Below, piece after piece: positions 25,480-31,614 of a DNA stretch of 36,211 nucleotides. Source of the DNA: Candidatus Eremiobacterota bacterium (lineage in GTDB: Bacteria; Vulcanimicrobiota; Vulcanimicrobiia; Vulcanimicrobiales; Vulcanimicrobiaceae). The notes under the pieces are model-generated. The model did not search any database. It saw nothing but the letters and a program-made list of their open reading frames with translations, and was not told the DNA's origin. Position numbers and translations under genes: made by a program. How positions within the stretch are numbered: position 1 is the stretch's first letter; each line of letters starts with the position of its first letter. The stretch lies in the NCBI GenBank assembly GCA_019235885.1, contig JAFAKB010000067.1:1-36211 (forward strand), in the 5' to 3' direction.

Positions 25480-25563
25480 AACGTCGGAACGGGTGTTGTA
25501 TCCACAGTAAGCGCGAAGGCGCGGTCGCTGCGGTAGTGGCACGGACGCGGATTCATCGATGTG

Positions 25564-25677
25564 ATGAGCGTGCAGCGCGCCGGATATGTCAGAGTTCCGG
25601 TCGCGCGCGCGATCGCTACGGCGCCTTTCGAGCGGTTGGCGCAGCACCTCGAGCGTCTGGTGGCGGAACTCGCCTAA
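25564..25677 (+). CDS. possible 37-residue helical peptide
   Basis: ATG at 25564 opens a short frame (MSVQRAGYVRVPVARAIATA, then FERLAQHLERLVAELA) with amphipathic helix character, in the gap between the nuclease and cyclase-like genes. There is no strong ribosome-binding site. It may be the remnant of a larger gene. The rest of 25480-25757 shows nothing else I can support. Confidence 0.2.
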   Translation: MSVQRAGYVRVPVARAIATAPFERLAQHLERLVAELA

Positions 25678-25757
25678 TTCGTCGAGCGACGGAAGCCCGT
25701 CAGCGAGTTTCGCGTACGCGCAGGACTAACGCGGGACGTGGTTGGATCGGAACGCAG

Positions 25758-26528
25758 ATGCAGTCCTATACCCCGGAAATGCGGATTGTGGCCTTTATCG
25801 ACGTCCTCGGCTTTCGAGAACAGACAAAGCGGAGGCTCGGCGATCCCGCGCTCCTGAAAGCGCTGGACGGCGCGCTTATGTACACAGACCGCCTGCTCTT
25901 TGAACCCTACGATGGATACACTCCCGATGCGAGAATGTTCAGCGATTGTATCTGTGTGTCAAGCCCGTTCGAACCCGATAACGTTGTAAAGTTCACGTAC
26001 ACGATCGAGGCGCTACAAATGAACCTCGCCTGTTGCGGTGTCTTCGTGAGAGGCGGGATTGCGATTGGTCGGCATTTCGAGAATCCACGCATGATCGTCT
26101 CCGAAGCACTGATTGACGCGTACTTGTTGGAGAATGAGGCTATGTTTCCGCGGATCGTCGCTTCGCCGGCAACCGTCACCCGCTTGCTGGATATCCTTCA
26201 ATACGCGGGTCCAGACCACTGGGGCGCTGGTCCCCACGGCCTTGTCAATGCACCAACCGCCCACTTTCGTACCGATCGCGACGGTAAACCCTTCATTTCG
26301 TATCTCATGTCGCTTTACCGTATCGACCGCTCGTCTATCGTAGATGAATACATCATGCGGCACAGGGACGCCGTTGAAGCGTGGTTGTTCGAAGGACATG
26401 CTTCGAGTTTGCCTGCACACATCACCACAAAGCACCAGTGGGCACGCAATTATCACAACGACATGATGTGTGATTATTTTGGGACAGATAAGATGGATGC
26501 GACCGAATTCATTCCCGAGAGTAAGTGA
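25758..26528 (+). CDS. class III nucleotide-cyclase-like protein
   Basis: 256 residues from the ATG at 25758; the longer open frame to 25359 overlaps the nuclease gene and is not used. The order of strands and motifs fits the class III adenylate/guanylate cyclase fold: RIVAFIDVLGF with Asp15, MFSDCICVSSP with Asp63 (48 residues apart, close to the usual spacing of the two metal-binding Asp residues), then VFVRGGIAIGRHF where cyclases have a RhGIhxG strand. The phrase SEALIDAYLLENEAMFPRI recurs in a large uncharacterised family of FID(V/I/L)LGF proteins that I recall from accessory DNA. The substrate-specifying residues and transition-state Arg cannot be assigned, so activity is uncertain. Pycsar cyclases share this fold, but no effector gene adjoins it. 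Confidence 0.6.
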   Translation: MQSYTPEMRIVAFIDVLGFREQTKRRLGDPALLKALDGALMYTDRLLFEPYDGYTPDARMFSDCICVSSPFEPDNVVKFTYTIEALQMNLACCGVFVRGGIAIGRHFENPRMIVSEALIDAYLLENEAMFPRIVASPATVTRLLDILQYAGPDHWGAGPHGLVNAPTAHFRTDRDGKPFISYLMSLYRIDRSSIVDEYIMRHRDAVEAWLFEGHASSLPAHITTKHQWARNYHNDMMCDYFGTDKMDATEFIPESK

Positions 26529-26739
26529 AACGCGACCAGATGAGACAGCGGGAACAGAACCTCGGAACACTCCAAGCTGGCGCAATCGACTGGGCATTAG
26601 CGCAATGAAACGCGCGCAAGATCCCCCCCGAACCGGTCGACTAACAGAAAAAGAAACGTCAACAGCGCGCAGCCGTATGCGGTGCCGTCACGAGCGCAAT
26701 GTTGTCCGCAGGGCTATCTTCGGAACACGGTGACGCGAT

Positions 26740-26768
26740 GAAGGGGCACCGAGTACCGGTGCCCCTTC
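26740..26768. terminator. strong hairpin between convergent genes
   Basis: A 12-bp stem (GAAGGGGCACCG... paired with CGGTGCCCCTTC) with a 5-nt loop at 26752-26756. It lies between the cyclase-like gene and the end of the oppositely oriented dehydrogenase gene, so it can serve both. The remaining intergenic sequence from 26529 holds no supported gene. Confidence 0.65.
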
Positions 26769-26806
26769 GCGGTCACTTGCTCAAAAGGCGGCGAACGACA
26801 CTCGCG

Positions 26807-28015
26807 CTAGACGCCTGCCATCTGCGGCTTGAGCAGGATTTTGGTGTAGCCGTCGTCGCGCTTGTCGAATTGCGCGTACGCTTCGGGTGCTTTTTCGAGC
26901 GGCAGGCGATGGCTGACGTAGCGGCTCGGTTTGATCTTTCCGGCCAGGATCAGATCGCGCAAGTAGACGTTGTAGCGCTTGACGGGCGCTTGTCCCGTCT
27001 CGATCGTCAGCCCCTTGTTCCACGCCTCTCCCAGCGGGAGGGTGAAGCGGCCCTGCTTTTCGTCCTTGTCGACGCCGCGCGGATCCTGCTTGAAGTAGAC
27101 GCCGATCAGGCCGACGCGCCCGGTCGGGTTCGTCACGCGAACCACGTCCTCGAGGACTTGGTTCGGCGCTTGTCGCTTTCCCGGCGAGTCGTGCGCGAAC
27201 GCCTCGTAGCCGATCGCGTCGATCCCGCACATGACGCCCGGCATTTTTTCTCCTGCGTCGCCTCGCAAATCTTGAACGTTCTCGCGGTGCGGCTTGCGCA
27301 GCTCGAGAATCTGCTCGACGGGATCGCCCTCGCTGAAATCGACCGGCGTCGCCCCGAGCTCGCGCACCTTTTCCAGCCGAGCGGGAACATAGTCGACGAC
27401 GTAGATCTCCGAGGCGCCGCGAAGCTGAGCACTCAGCGCCGCCATGTAGCCGACCGGACCGGCTCCGAAGATCGCCACCGTGTCGCCGGGGCGGACCTGC
27501 ACCATCTCGGTCGCATGATAGCCGGTCGGCAAAACGTCGGCCAGCAAGACGAAGTCGTCCTCGAGCTCGTCGCCCGGCGTTCCGGGCAGCAGCAAGCAGT
27601 TGTAATCGGCATACGGCACGCGCACGAGCTCGGCCTGACCGCCGGGGTGCGGACCCAGGCCGGAATACCCGTATCCACCGCCGTGGCTTTGCGGATTCGT
27701 CGTCAGGCACGCGTTTCCGAAGCCGCGCGTGCAGTTGAAGCAGAAGCCGCATCCGATGTTGAACGGCAGCACGACGCGGTCGCCGACCTTGACCGTTCGG
27801 ACGGCGCCGCCGACCTGCTCGATCACGCCCATGTTCTCGTGCCCGAACACTTGCCCGGGCTCGATCGGCGTGCGGCCTTCGTACATGTGCAGGTCGCTGC
27901 CGCAAATCGCCGCCGTCGTCAGACGCAGGATCGCATCCGTCGGCTCCTGGAGGCGCGGTTCGTCGACTTGTTCCACGGCGACTTTATAGGGTTCTTTCCA
28001 CACAACGGCACGCAT
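26807..28015 (-). CDS. fdhA: glutathione-independent formaldehyde dehydrogenase-like zinc enzyme
   Basis: A 402-residue medium-chain alcohol dehydrogenase. Catalytic zinc ligands lie in AAICGSDLHMYEGR (Cys38) and FGHENMG, and structural zinc cysteines in GCGFCFNCTRGFGNAC. The NAD-binding loop is AIFGAGPVGYMAA followed by VVDYVPARLEKVRELGA. The long insert (HRENVQDLRGDAGEKMPGVM) and the ending (PLEKAPEAYAQFDKRDDGYT) are typical of the formaldehyde dismutase / glutathione-independent formaldehyde dehydrogenase group. These enzymes oxidise formaldehyde to formate with tightly bound or free NAD in the cytoplasm. The gene stands alone, divergent from the 51-residue gene at 28246. Exact substrate preference is not readable from sequence. 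Confidence 0.9.
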   Translation of the reverse strand: MRAVVWKEPYKVAVEQVDEPRLQEPTDAILRLTTAAICGSDLHMYEGRTPIEPGQVFGHENMGVIEQVGGAVRTVKVGDRVVLPFNIGCGFCFNCTRGFGNACLTTNPQSHGGGYGYSGLGPHPGGQAELVRVPYADYNCLLLPGTPGDELEDDFVLLADVLPTGYHATEMVQVRPGDTVAIFGAGPVGYMAALSAQLRGASEIYVVDYVPARLEKVRELGATPVDFSEGDPVEQILELRKPHRENVQDLRGDAGEKMPGVMCGIDAIGYEAFAHDSPGKRQAPNQVLEDVVRVTNPTGRVGLIGVYFKQDPRGVDKDEKQGRFTLPLGEAWNKGLTIETGQAPVKRYNVYLRDLILAGKIKPSRYVSHRLPLEKAPEAYAQFDKRDDGYTKILLKPQMAGV

Positions 28016-28245
28016 CAGGTAATGGCTCCTTCACGGATGAGATGCATGCAGATACCCCGCTGGTGAAACGGTCACGCTGCAGGGCGCCTGGTCGACCGCA
28101 TGTACGTGAACGAGCTTCAGTACGGTCGCGTACAGAAGTGCGTTGAGTGCGTCGAGCCGTTTACATGCTATCGTATGATCCGGCGACGAAGTGTTACGCA
28201 GCAGAGCGGAGGGTACCTCAGTAGCCTGGAGAGGAGCCAACGCGA

Positions 28246-28401
28246 ATGGAACGGGACGAAAGCAAGAAAGACGACCAGCGCGGACGTGATGCGATGACCA
28301 CGCCGGATTCGGTTCCGGCGCCGGTGGACCGCCACGACCAGCCGAGCTCGGTTTTTCAAGGAACCGCCACCGACAACGACGACCAGGGTAGCGGCGGCTA
28401 A
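28246..28401 (+). CDS. 51-residue hydrophilic acidic protein
   Basis: Too short for most ORF filters, but GGAGAGGAG sits about 10 bp before the ATG. The product (MERDESKKDDQRGRD... ending TATDNDDQGSGG) is rich in Asp, Gln, Arg and Gly with almost no hydrophobic residues, so it is probably disordered. It lies in the divergent interval upstream of the formaldehyde dehydrogenase-like gene. Function is unknown; small hydrophilic proteins of this type are often stress-related. Confidence 0.5.
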   Translation: MERDESKKDDQRGRDAMTTPDSVPAPVDRHDQPSSVFQGTATDNDDQGSGG

Positions 28402-28420
28402 ACCGGTCTACTGCCTCCGT

Positions 28421-28606
28421 TCAGCGGTGCTCGAACACCGCGCCCGCTAAGCCGAGCGCGATCACTCCAGCAAACGTCGCCGCGACCGCCGTGCTCGGCA
28501 GCGCGGCGCGCAGCATCACGACGGCGACGATCACTGCGACGAGCACAGCTGCCGGCGCCAGCCGGGAGTCCCCGGCGATGAAGTTCCAAACCGCAGCGAG
28601 CCTCAT
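28421..28606 (-). CDS. small two-span membrane protein coupled to the gene upstream
   Basis: 61 residues. Its ATG (28606-28604) overlaps the TGA of the preceding membrane protein in an ATGA arrangement, so translation is almost certainly coupled. Two hydrophobic stretches are visible (LAPAAVLVAVIVAVVMLRAA and TAVAATFAGVIALGLAGAVF). No known family; a partner or accessory subunit of the upstream protein is likely. Confidence 0.7.
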   Translation of the reverse strand: MRLAAVWNFIAGDSRLAPAAVLVAVIVAVVMLRAALPSTAVAATFAGVIALGLAGAVFEHR

Positions 28607-29331
28607 GCGCGTGCCTGCCGGGGGACGCGCGCCGCAGCTACGAGCACGAGCGAGACGACGAGATAGAACACGGCTAAAACCGGCAGCGAGAAATCTTCGC
28701 CCAGCCACGCAATACCGAGCCCTTCGCCTGTCCAGAACGTTCCGAACGACGTTAGCATGATGCCGACGACGAACTTCATCGTGTTCTCGGGGACGCGCGA
28801 GGCCGGCTGCTTCAAGGCGAGTCCTAGCATCGCGACGAGCACCACTGCGGCCGCGGCACCGAGCGCAGACCATCGCAGCGCGAGCGTCGATGCGGCGCCG
28901 AACGTCACGACGATGATCGCAACCTCCAAGCCTTCGAGCAACACCGACTTAAATGCCGTTATGAGCGCGATCTTATCCGCCTGAGCGTCCTCGGCCGCGC
29001 GCAAGACAGAAACCTCGCGAGCGAACGCCGCGTCCTCGTTACGCAGCGCCTTGCGGCCGGCGTAGCGCAGAATCGACTTGCGCAGCCACGAGAGCCCGAA
29101 CAGCGTCAGCACGATCCCGACCACGAGCTTCAGCTGCTCGATCGGCACCAGCCGCAGCAGCGGCCCGAACAGCACCACGATCAGCGCGAGAACGATCAGC
29201 GCATACACCGTTCCGCGCAGCGCGACCGACCAGGAGCGTGCGACCCCGACCGCCAGCACGATCGTCAACGCTTCGACCGCCTCAACCCCCGAGGCGAGAA
29301 AAGTCGTACCCGCCAGCGCCCATCCGTTCAT
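28603..29331 (-). CDS. multi-span membrane protein, COG4280-type
   Basis: 242 residues. I start it at the ATG at 29331 because a terminator for the preceding gene lies directly upstream (29344-29377); the longer frame to 29400 runs through that hairpin. The protein has about six hydrophobic spans and a duplicated motif: FLASGVEAVEALTIVLAVG in the first half and SVLLEGLEVAIIVVTFGA in the second, separated by a charged cytoplasmic loop (RKALRNEDAAFAREVSVLRA). This duplicated (E)(G)xE pattern is like predicted transporters of the COG4280 / FTR1-LysE-like type. Metal or cation transport is plausible from the acidic residues inside the helices but not shown. Confidence 0.7.
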   Translation of the reverse strand: MNGWALAGTTFLASGVEAVEALTIVLAVGVARSWSVALRGTVYALIVLALIVVLFGPLLRLVPIEQLKLVVGIVLTLFGLSWLRKSILRYAGRKALRNEDAAFAREVSVLRAAEDAQADKIALITAFKSVLLEGLEVAIIVVTFGAASTLALRWSALGAAAAVVLVAMLGLALKQPASRVPENTMKFVVGIMLTSFGTFWTGEGLGIAWLGEDFSLPVLAVFYLVVSLVLVAAARVPRQARA

Positions 29332-29343
29332 GAGACACAGAAA

Positions 29344-29377
29344 CCCGCGCGGCACTAAAACCGCTGCGCCGCGCGGG
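29344..29377 (-). terminator. intrinsic terminator
   Basis: CCCGCGCGGC (29344-29353) and GCCGCGCGGG (29368-29377) form a perfect 10-bp stem with a 14-nt loop. Read on the minus strand it is followed by TTTCTGT, a short T-tract. It ends the small exported-protein gene at 29411-29716. Confidence 0.75.
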
Positions 29378-29410
29378 CTTCGCGTGGCAGGCGACCGCAT
29401 GCCCGTCCGA

Positions 29411-29716
29411 TCAGGTGCAACTTCCGCCGAGGTTTACCGTTGCTACCCAAGTCTGTCCGTTGAAATAAATGTTGTAGTTGATGACGTACTCGTTCGAGAC
29501 ATATCCGAAGCAGTTGAGCCTCAGTCCCTGGTCGGCTTCGGAGTACGCGATGCTGTAGGCAGCGCCGGAGGTCGGAGCGTATCCGTATCCCCACGCTGAA
29601 ATCGGCACGGACTGTGCCATTGCCGGCGAAAGCGAACCGACGGCGACGGCGAGGCCGCAAATGAAACGCCTCGCCATCGCTCTGAGTGCTCTTCGACCTC
29701 TGTGGTAGCTTACCAT
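29411..29716 (-). CDS. small exported hypothetical protein
   Basis: 101 residues from the ATG at 29716, preceded by AAGGGGGA. The N-terminus is basic followed by a hydrophobic core (RRFICGLAVAVGSLSPAMA) with an AMA|Q signal-peptidase site. The mature part is ~65 residues, rich in Tyr, Ser and Gly (PISAWGYGYAPTSGAAYSIA) with two Cys that could pair. Predicted to be an extracytoplasmic beta-rich protein of unknown function. It has its own terminator. Confidence 0.7.
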   Translation of the reverse strand: MVSYHRGRRALRAMARRFICGLAVAVGSLSPAMAQSVPISAWGYGYAPTSGAAYSIAYSEADQGLRLNCFGYVSNEYVINYNIYFNGQTWVATVNLGGSCT

Positions 29717-29919
29717 GATCGATCCCCCTTGGTTGATGCGGCAGCGGCCCATTTTGATTGGGCGGTTGACGCGGTGTCGGAGGCGCTTGGCCCCGGAGAA
29801 GATGTTACACGGCTCGCCGTCTCAGCAGCGTCTCATCGATAGAGTAGCATTACTCAGGTCCGGCAAGAGCACTGCTCAGGTCGCTTGGCTGGCGCTCGCT
29901 GTTGCCGCTTTGGCGTGTG

Positions 29920-29949
29920 TTGATTTTTGTGTGGTTGGCTATCTAGAAT
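29920..29949 (+). promoter_or_regulatory. promoter of the GNAT gene
   Basis: TTGATT (29920-29925), an 18-bp spacer and TAGAAT (29944-29949) form a near-consensus sigma-70 promoter. The start codon at 29960 lies about where transcription should begin, so the message would be leaderless or have only a few leader bases. The rest of 29753-29959 holds no supported gene. Confidence 0.6.
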
Positions 29950-29959
29950 ATGGCATAGT

Positions 29960-30427
29960 ATGCCTACCGCGATTTTTCGGACGCAAAGCACGGCTCAGCT
30001 GGAGCAGTTACACGAGCTCTTGATTGAGTACGAGGAGAGCCTGCCGCCGGACTTGAGGCACGGTGCGCCGCCCGATCTGCGGAGCCTTCCGCTCGCGTAC
30101 GGCGGATCGAACGCTGCCTTTCTGGCGCTAGAGGACGATAAGGCCGCAGGTTGTATAGCGCTGACGCGTTTCGACGCTTCGACGGGAGTCATGAAAAGGC
30201 TCTACGTGAAGCCGGCGTATCGCCAATTTGGGATTGCCCGCGCGCTCGTAGCCGCGGTGATCAACTTTGCTCGCGAGCACCGCTATCGCCGAGTCGTCCT
30301 TGATACCGATCGCGAGCGACTAAACGCGGCGTATCGCCTCTACGCGTCGCTGGGTTTCAGCGACTGCGAGCCGTACGCCGCAGTCGACTACGCGAAGCCC
30401 ACGTACATGGAGCTGCGCCTGCAGTAG
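29960..30427 (+). CDS. GNAT-family N-acetyltransferase
   Basis: 155 residues from the ATG at 29960. The Gcn5 fold is clear: GGSNAAFLALEDDKAAGCIA (strands 2-3), VMKRLYVKPAYRQFGIARAL containing the acetyl-CoA pyrophosphate loop (R-x-F-G-I-A form of Q/RxxGxG/A), RRVVLDTDRERLNAAYRLYA and SLGFSDCEPY. The N-terminus resembles the group with EEYExSLPxDL that is widespread and acts on small molecules or protein N-termini. The substrate is not predictable. The start has no ribosome-binding site, consistent with the leaderless promoter upstream. Confidence 0.88.
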   Translation: MPTAIFRTQSTAQLEQLHELLIEYEESLPPDLRHGAPPDLRSLPLAYGGSNAAFLALEDDKAAGCIALTRFDASTGVMKRLYVKPAYRQFGIARALVAAVINFAREHRYRRVVLDTDRERLNAAYRLYASLGFSDCEPYAAVDYAKPTYMELRLQ

Positions 30428-30428
30428 A

Positions 30429-30796
30429 TCATGCATAACCACGCGCAGCCTGAATGCGCGTGTCGCACTGCTGACAGATCAGCCGGGTATTTTTGTCCGT
30501 ATAGCCCTTCATCGCCTGGAACGATCCAGAACTGCACCCCATTCAGGCAGCGGCTCGCCGCACTCTTGGCAGTACCCTCCTTGCGCTTTGCGCTTTGCGC
30601 TTTCGCTCCTTGAGCGCGCGCCTTGCGATGGGCTTGCTGCGCTCGTCGTACGTCAGCTCCTTCGCAAGCTTACGCCGGAGCGCCCAGTGCAGGTCCTGAT
30701 CATCCCGCGCGAGCGTAATGATTCGCGAACGCACGTCGGCGATCGCGGAGCGAATAGTTCGGAGAGTTCGGATGGAGTAAGGTTACGGTTCGGCAT
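30429..30796 (-). pseudogene. HNH endonuclease-like gene with three frameshifts
   Basis: Three frames together rebuild a small HNH protein family: MPNRNLTPSELSELFAP, then DVRSRIITLARDDQDLHWAL and KELTYDERSKPIARRALKER, then GGYCQECGEPLPEWGAVLDR, then AMKGYTDKNTRLICQQCDTR and AARGYA. The first break is two surplus bases in CCGCGATC near 30746. The second is an extra 7-bp unit in a run of three AAAGCGC repeats (about 30575-30600); deleting one unit joins KAQ to GGYC perfectly. The third is a missing base just after LDRS. The paired CxxC residues of the zinc site are still present. Three independent shifts indicate a dead gene; sequencing error could explain one but hardly all. Confidence 0.75.
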
Positions 30797-30898
30797 CCGC
30801 ACGGGCCCTCGAGCGTCGCGGCGTCATAATATAGACCTGTTTGCAGCAGAAATGCCACCCTGTTGTCACACCCTGATGCGATGATGATCGCACGGCAA

Positions 30899-30972
30899 GC
30901 GCCCGTAGCTCAACTGGATAGAGCACGCTGCTGACTACGGCGGAGATGAGGGTTCGAATCCCTTCGGGCGCG
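30899..30972 (+). tRNA. tRNA with anticodon GAC as folded (isotype uncertain)
   Basis: A full cloverleaf folds: acceptor GCGCCCG/CGGGCGC, D-arm GCTC-AACTGGATA-GAGC, anticodon stem CGCTG/CGGCG, five variable bases, T-arm GAGGG-TTCGAAT-CCCTT, discriminator G, no encoded CCA. The 7-nt loop CTGACTA gives anticodon GAC (valine), but position 37 would be T, which is highly unusual. The acceptor stem and D-loop look like arginine tRNAs. The anticodon arm contains 15 nt identical to the complement of the repeat placed 57 bp further on, so the arm may have been altered by recombination or the gene may be a degenerate or special tRNA. Confidence 0.8.
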
Positions 30973-31012
30973 ACCCGCGACGCGGTGAAACTTGACGGGA
31001 CTAGTCACCCCG

Positions 31013-31080
31013 CGGTACCATCAAGGCATCCGCCGTAGTCAGCGGCCAGAGGGGCGTCGAGCAATCGACGCCCCTCGTCG
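31013..31080 (+). repeat. structured 68-bp repeat, copy B
   Basis: The second copy of the element at 23325-23392 (55 of 68 positions identical, no gaps, same orientation). It lies 40 bp behind the tRNA. TCCGCCGTAGTCAGC (31029-31043) is the exact reverse complement of tRNA bases 30930-30944. The element ends in the perfect hairpin annotated at 31049-31076. Confidence 0.65.
31049..31076. terminator. 12-bp hairpin with GCAA tetraloop
   Basis: GAGGGGCGTCGA (31049-31060) and TCGACGCCCCTC (31065-31076) pair perfectly around GCAA, a stable GNRA-type loop. It lies between the tRNA and the convergent VOC gene and probably terminates both, though it lacks a T-tract. Confidence 0.65.
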
Positions 31081-31101
31081 TCCGGCCGCCTATCGTGAGC
31101 G

Positions 31102-31491
31102 CTAGTTGCTGCTGACGCCGACGGGGGCGGGCGAGTGCAGGCCGTGAATGTTGCCTTCGGAGTCTTTGAACATCGCCCAGCCGCCCCACGGCTCGGTGCG
31201 CGGCGGTTCCTCGAACTCGACGCCTTTCTTCGCGAGCTCGTCGTGCGTCTTGAAGACGTCGTCGGTCTCGAGGATGACGCCGCTGAAGCCGCCGACTTTC
31301 TCGGGCGACCAGCCCGGCGAACCTTTCGAGAGAGTGAACGACGTCTGCGCGTGCGACGGCGCGACGGTGACCCAGCGCGCGTCTTCACCCATCGGCACGT
31401 CCATCGTTTTCTCCCAGCCTAATTTCTGGACGTAGAAATCGGCCGCGCGGTCGACGTCGTTCACGAACAGGCTCACTACCGAGATGTACAT
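31102..31491 (-). CDS. VOC-family (glyoxalase/bleomycin-resistance fold) protein
   Basis: 129 residues from the ATG at 31491 with AAGGAG 9 bp upstream. Typical VOC layout: SLFVNDVDRAADFYVQKLGW in the first half-module and FSGVILETDDVFKTHDELAK, then GGWAMFKDSEGNIHGLHSP, in the second. The second-half Glu/His pattern suits metal binding. Members of this branch are small cytoplasmic lyases, dioxygenases or drug-binding proteins, so substrate is open. Unlike the VOC gene at 5084-5471 the frame is intact. It is divergent from the acyl-CoA synthetase gene. Confidence 0.88.
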   Translation of the reverse strand: MYISVVSLFVNDVDRAADFYVQKLGWEKTMDVPMGEDARWVTVAPSHAQTSFTLSKGSPGWSPEKVGGFSGVILETDDVFKTHDELAKKGVEFEEPPRTEPWGGWAMFKDSEGNIHGLHSPAPVGVSSN

Positions 31492-31614
31492 GCGCTCGAA
31501 CTCCTTCTGTTTGCGGCGCTGCAAAGAAGCCTCCACCGCTACGACCACCGTTCGCAGTTCTCCCGCTGCCCGCTGCGCCGGGAGCACCGCCGGGGCACTG
31601 CGAAGAGCGGTTCG

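Noticed and set aside
25359-25757. Long N-terminal extension of the cyclase-like protein
   Set aside because: It overlaps the nuclease gene and translates to Arg-rich sequence without a domain; the motif-bearing protein begins at 25758.
30926-30946. Reading the tRNA as arginine ACG with loop CTACGGC
   Set aside because: This placement breaks the anticodon stem and leaves one variable-loop base; the GAC fold pairs fully.
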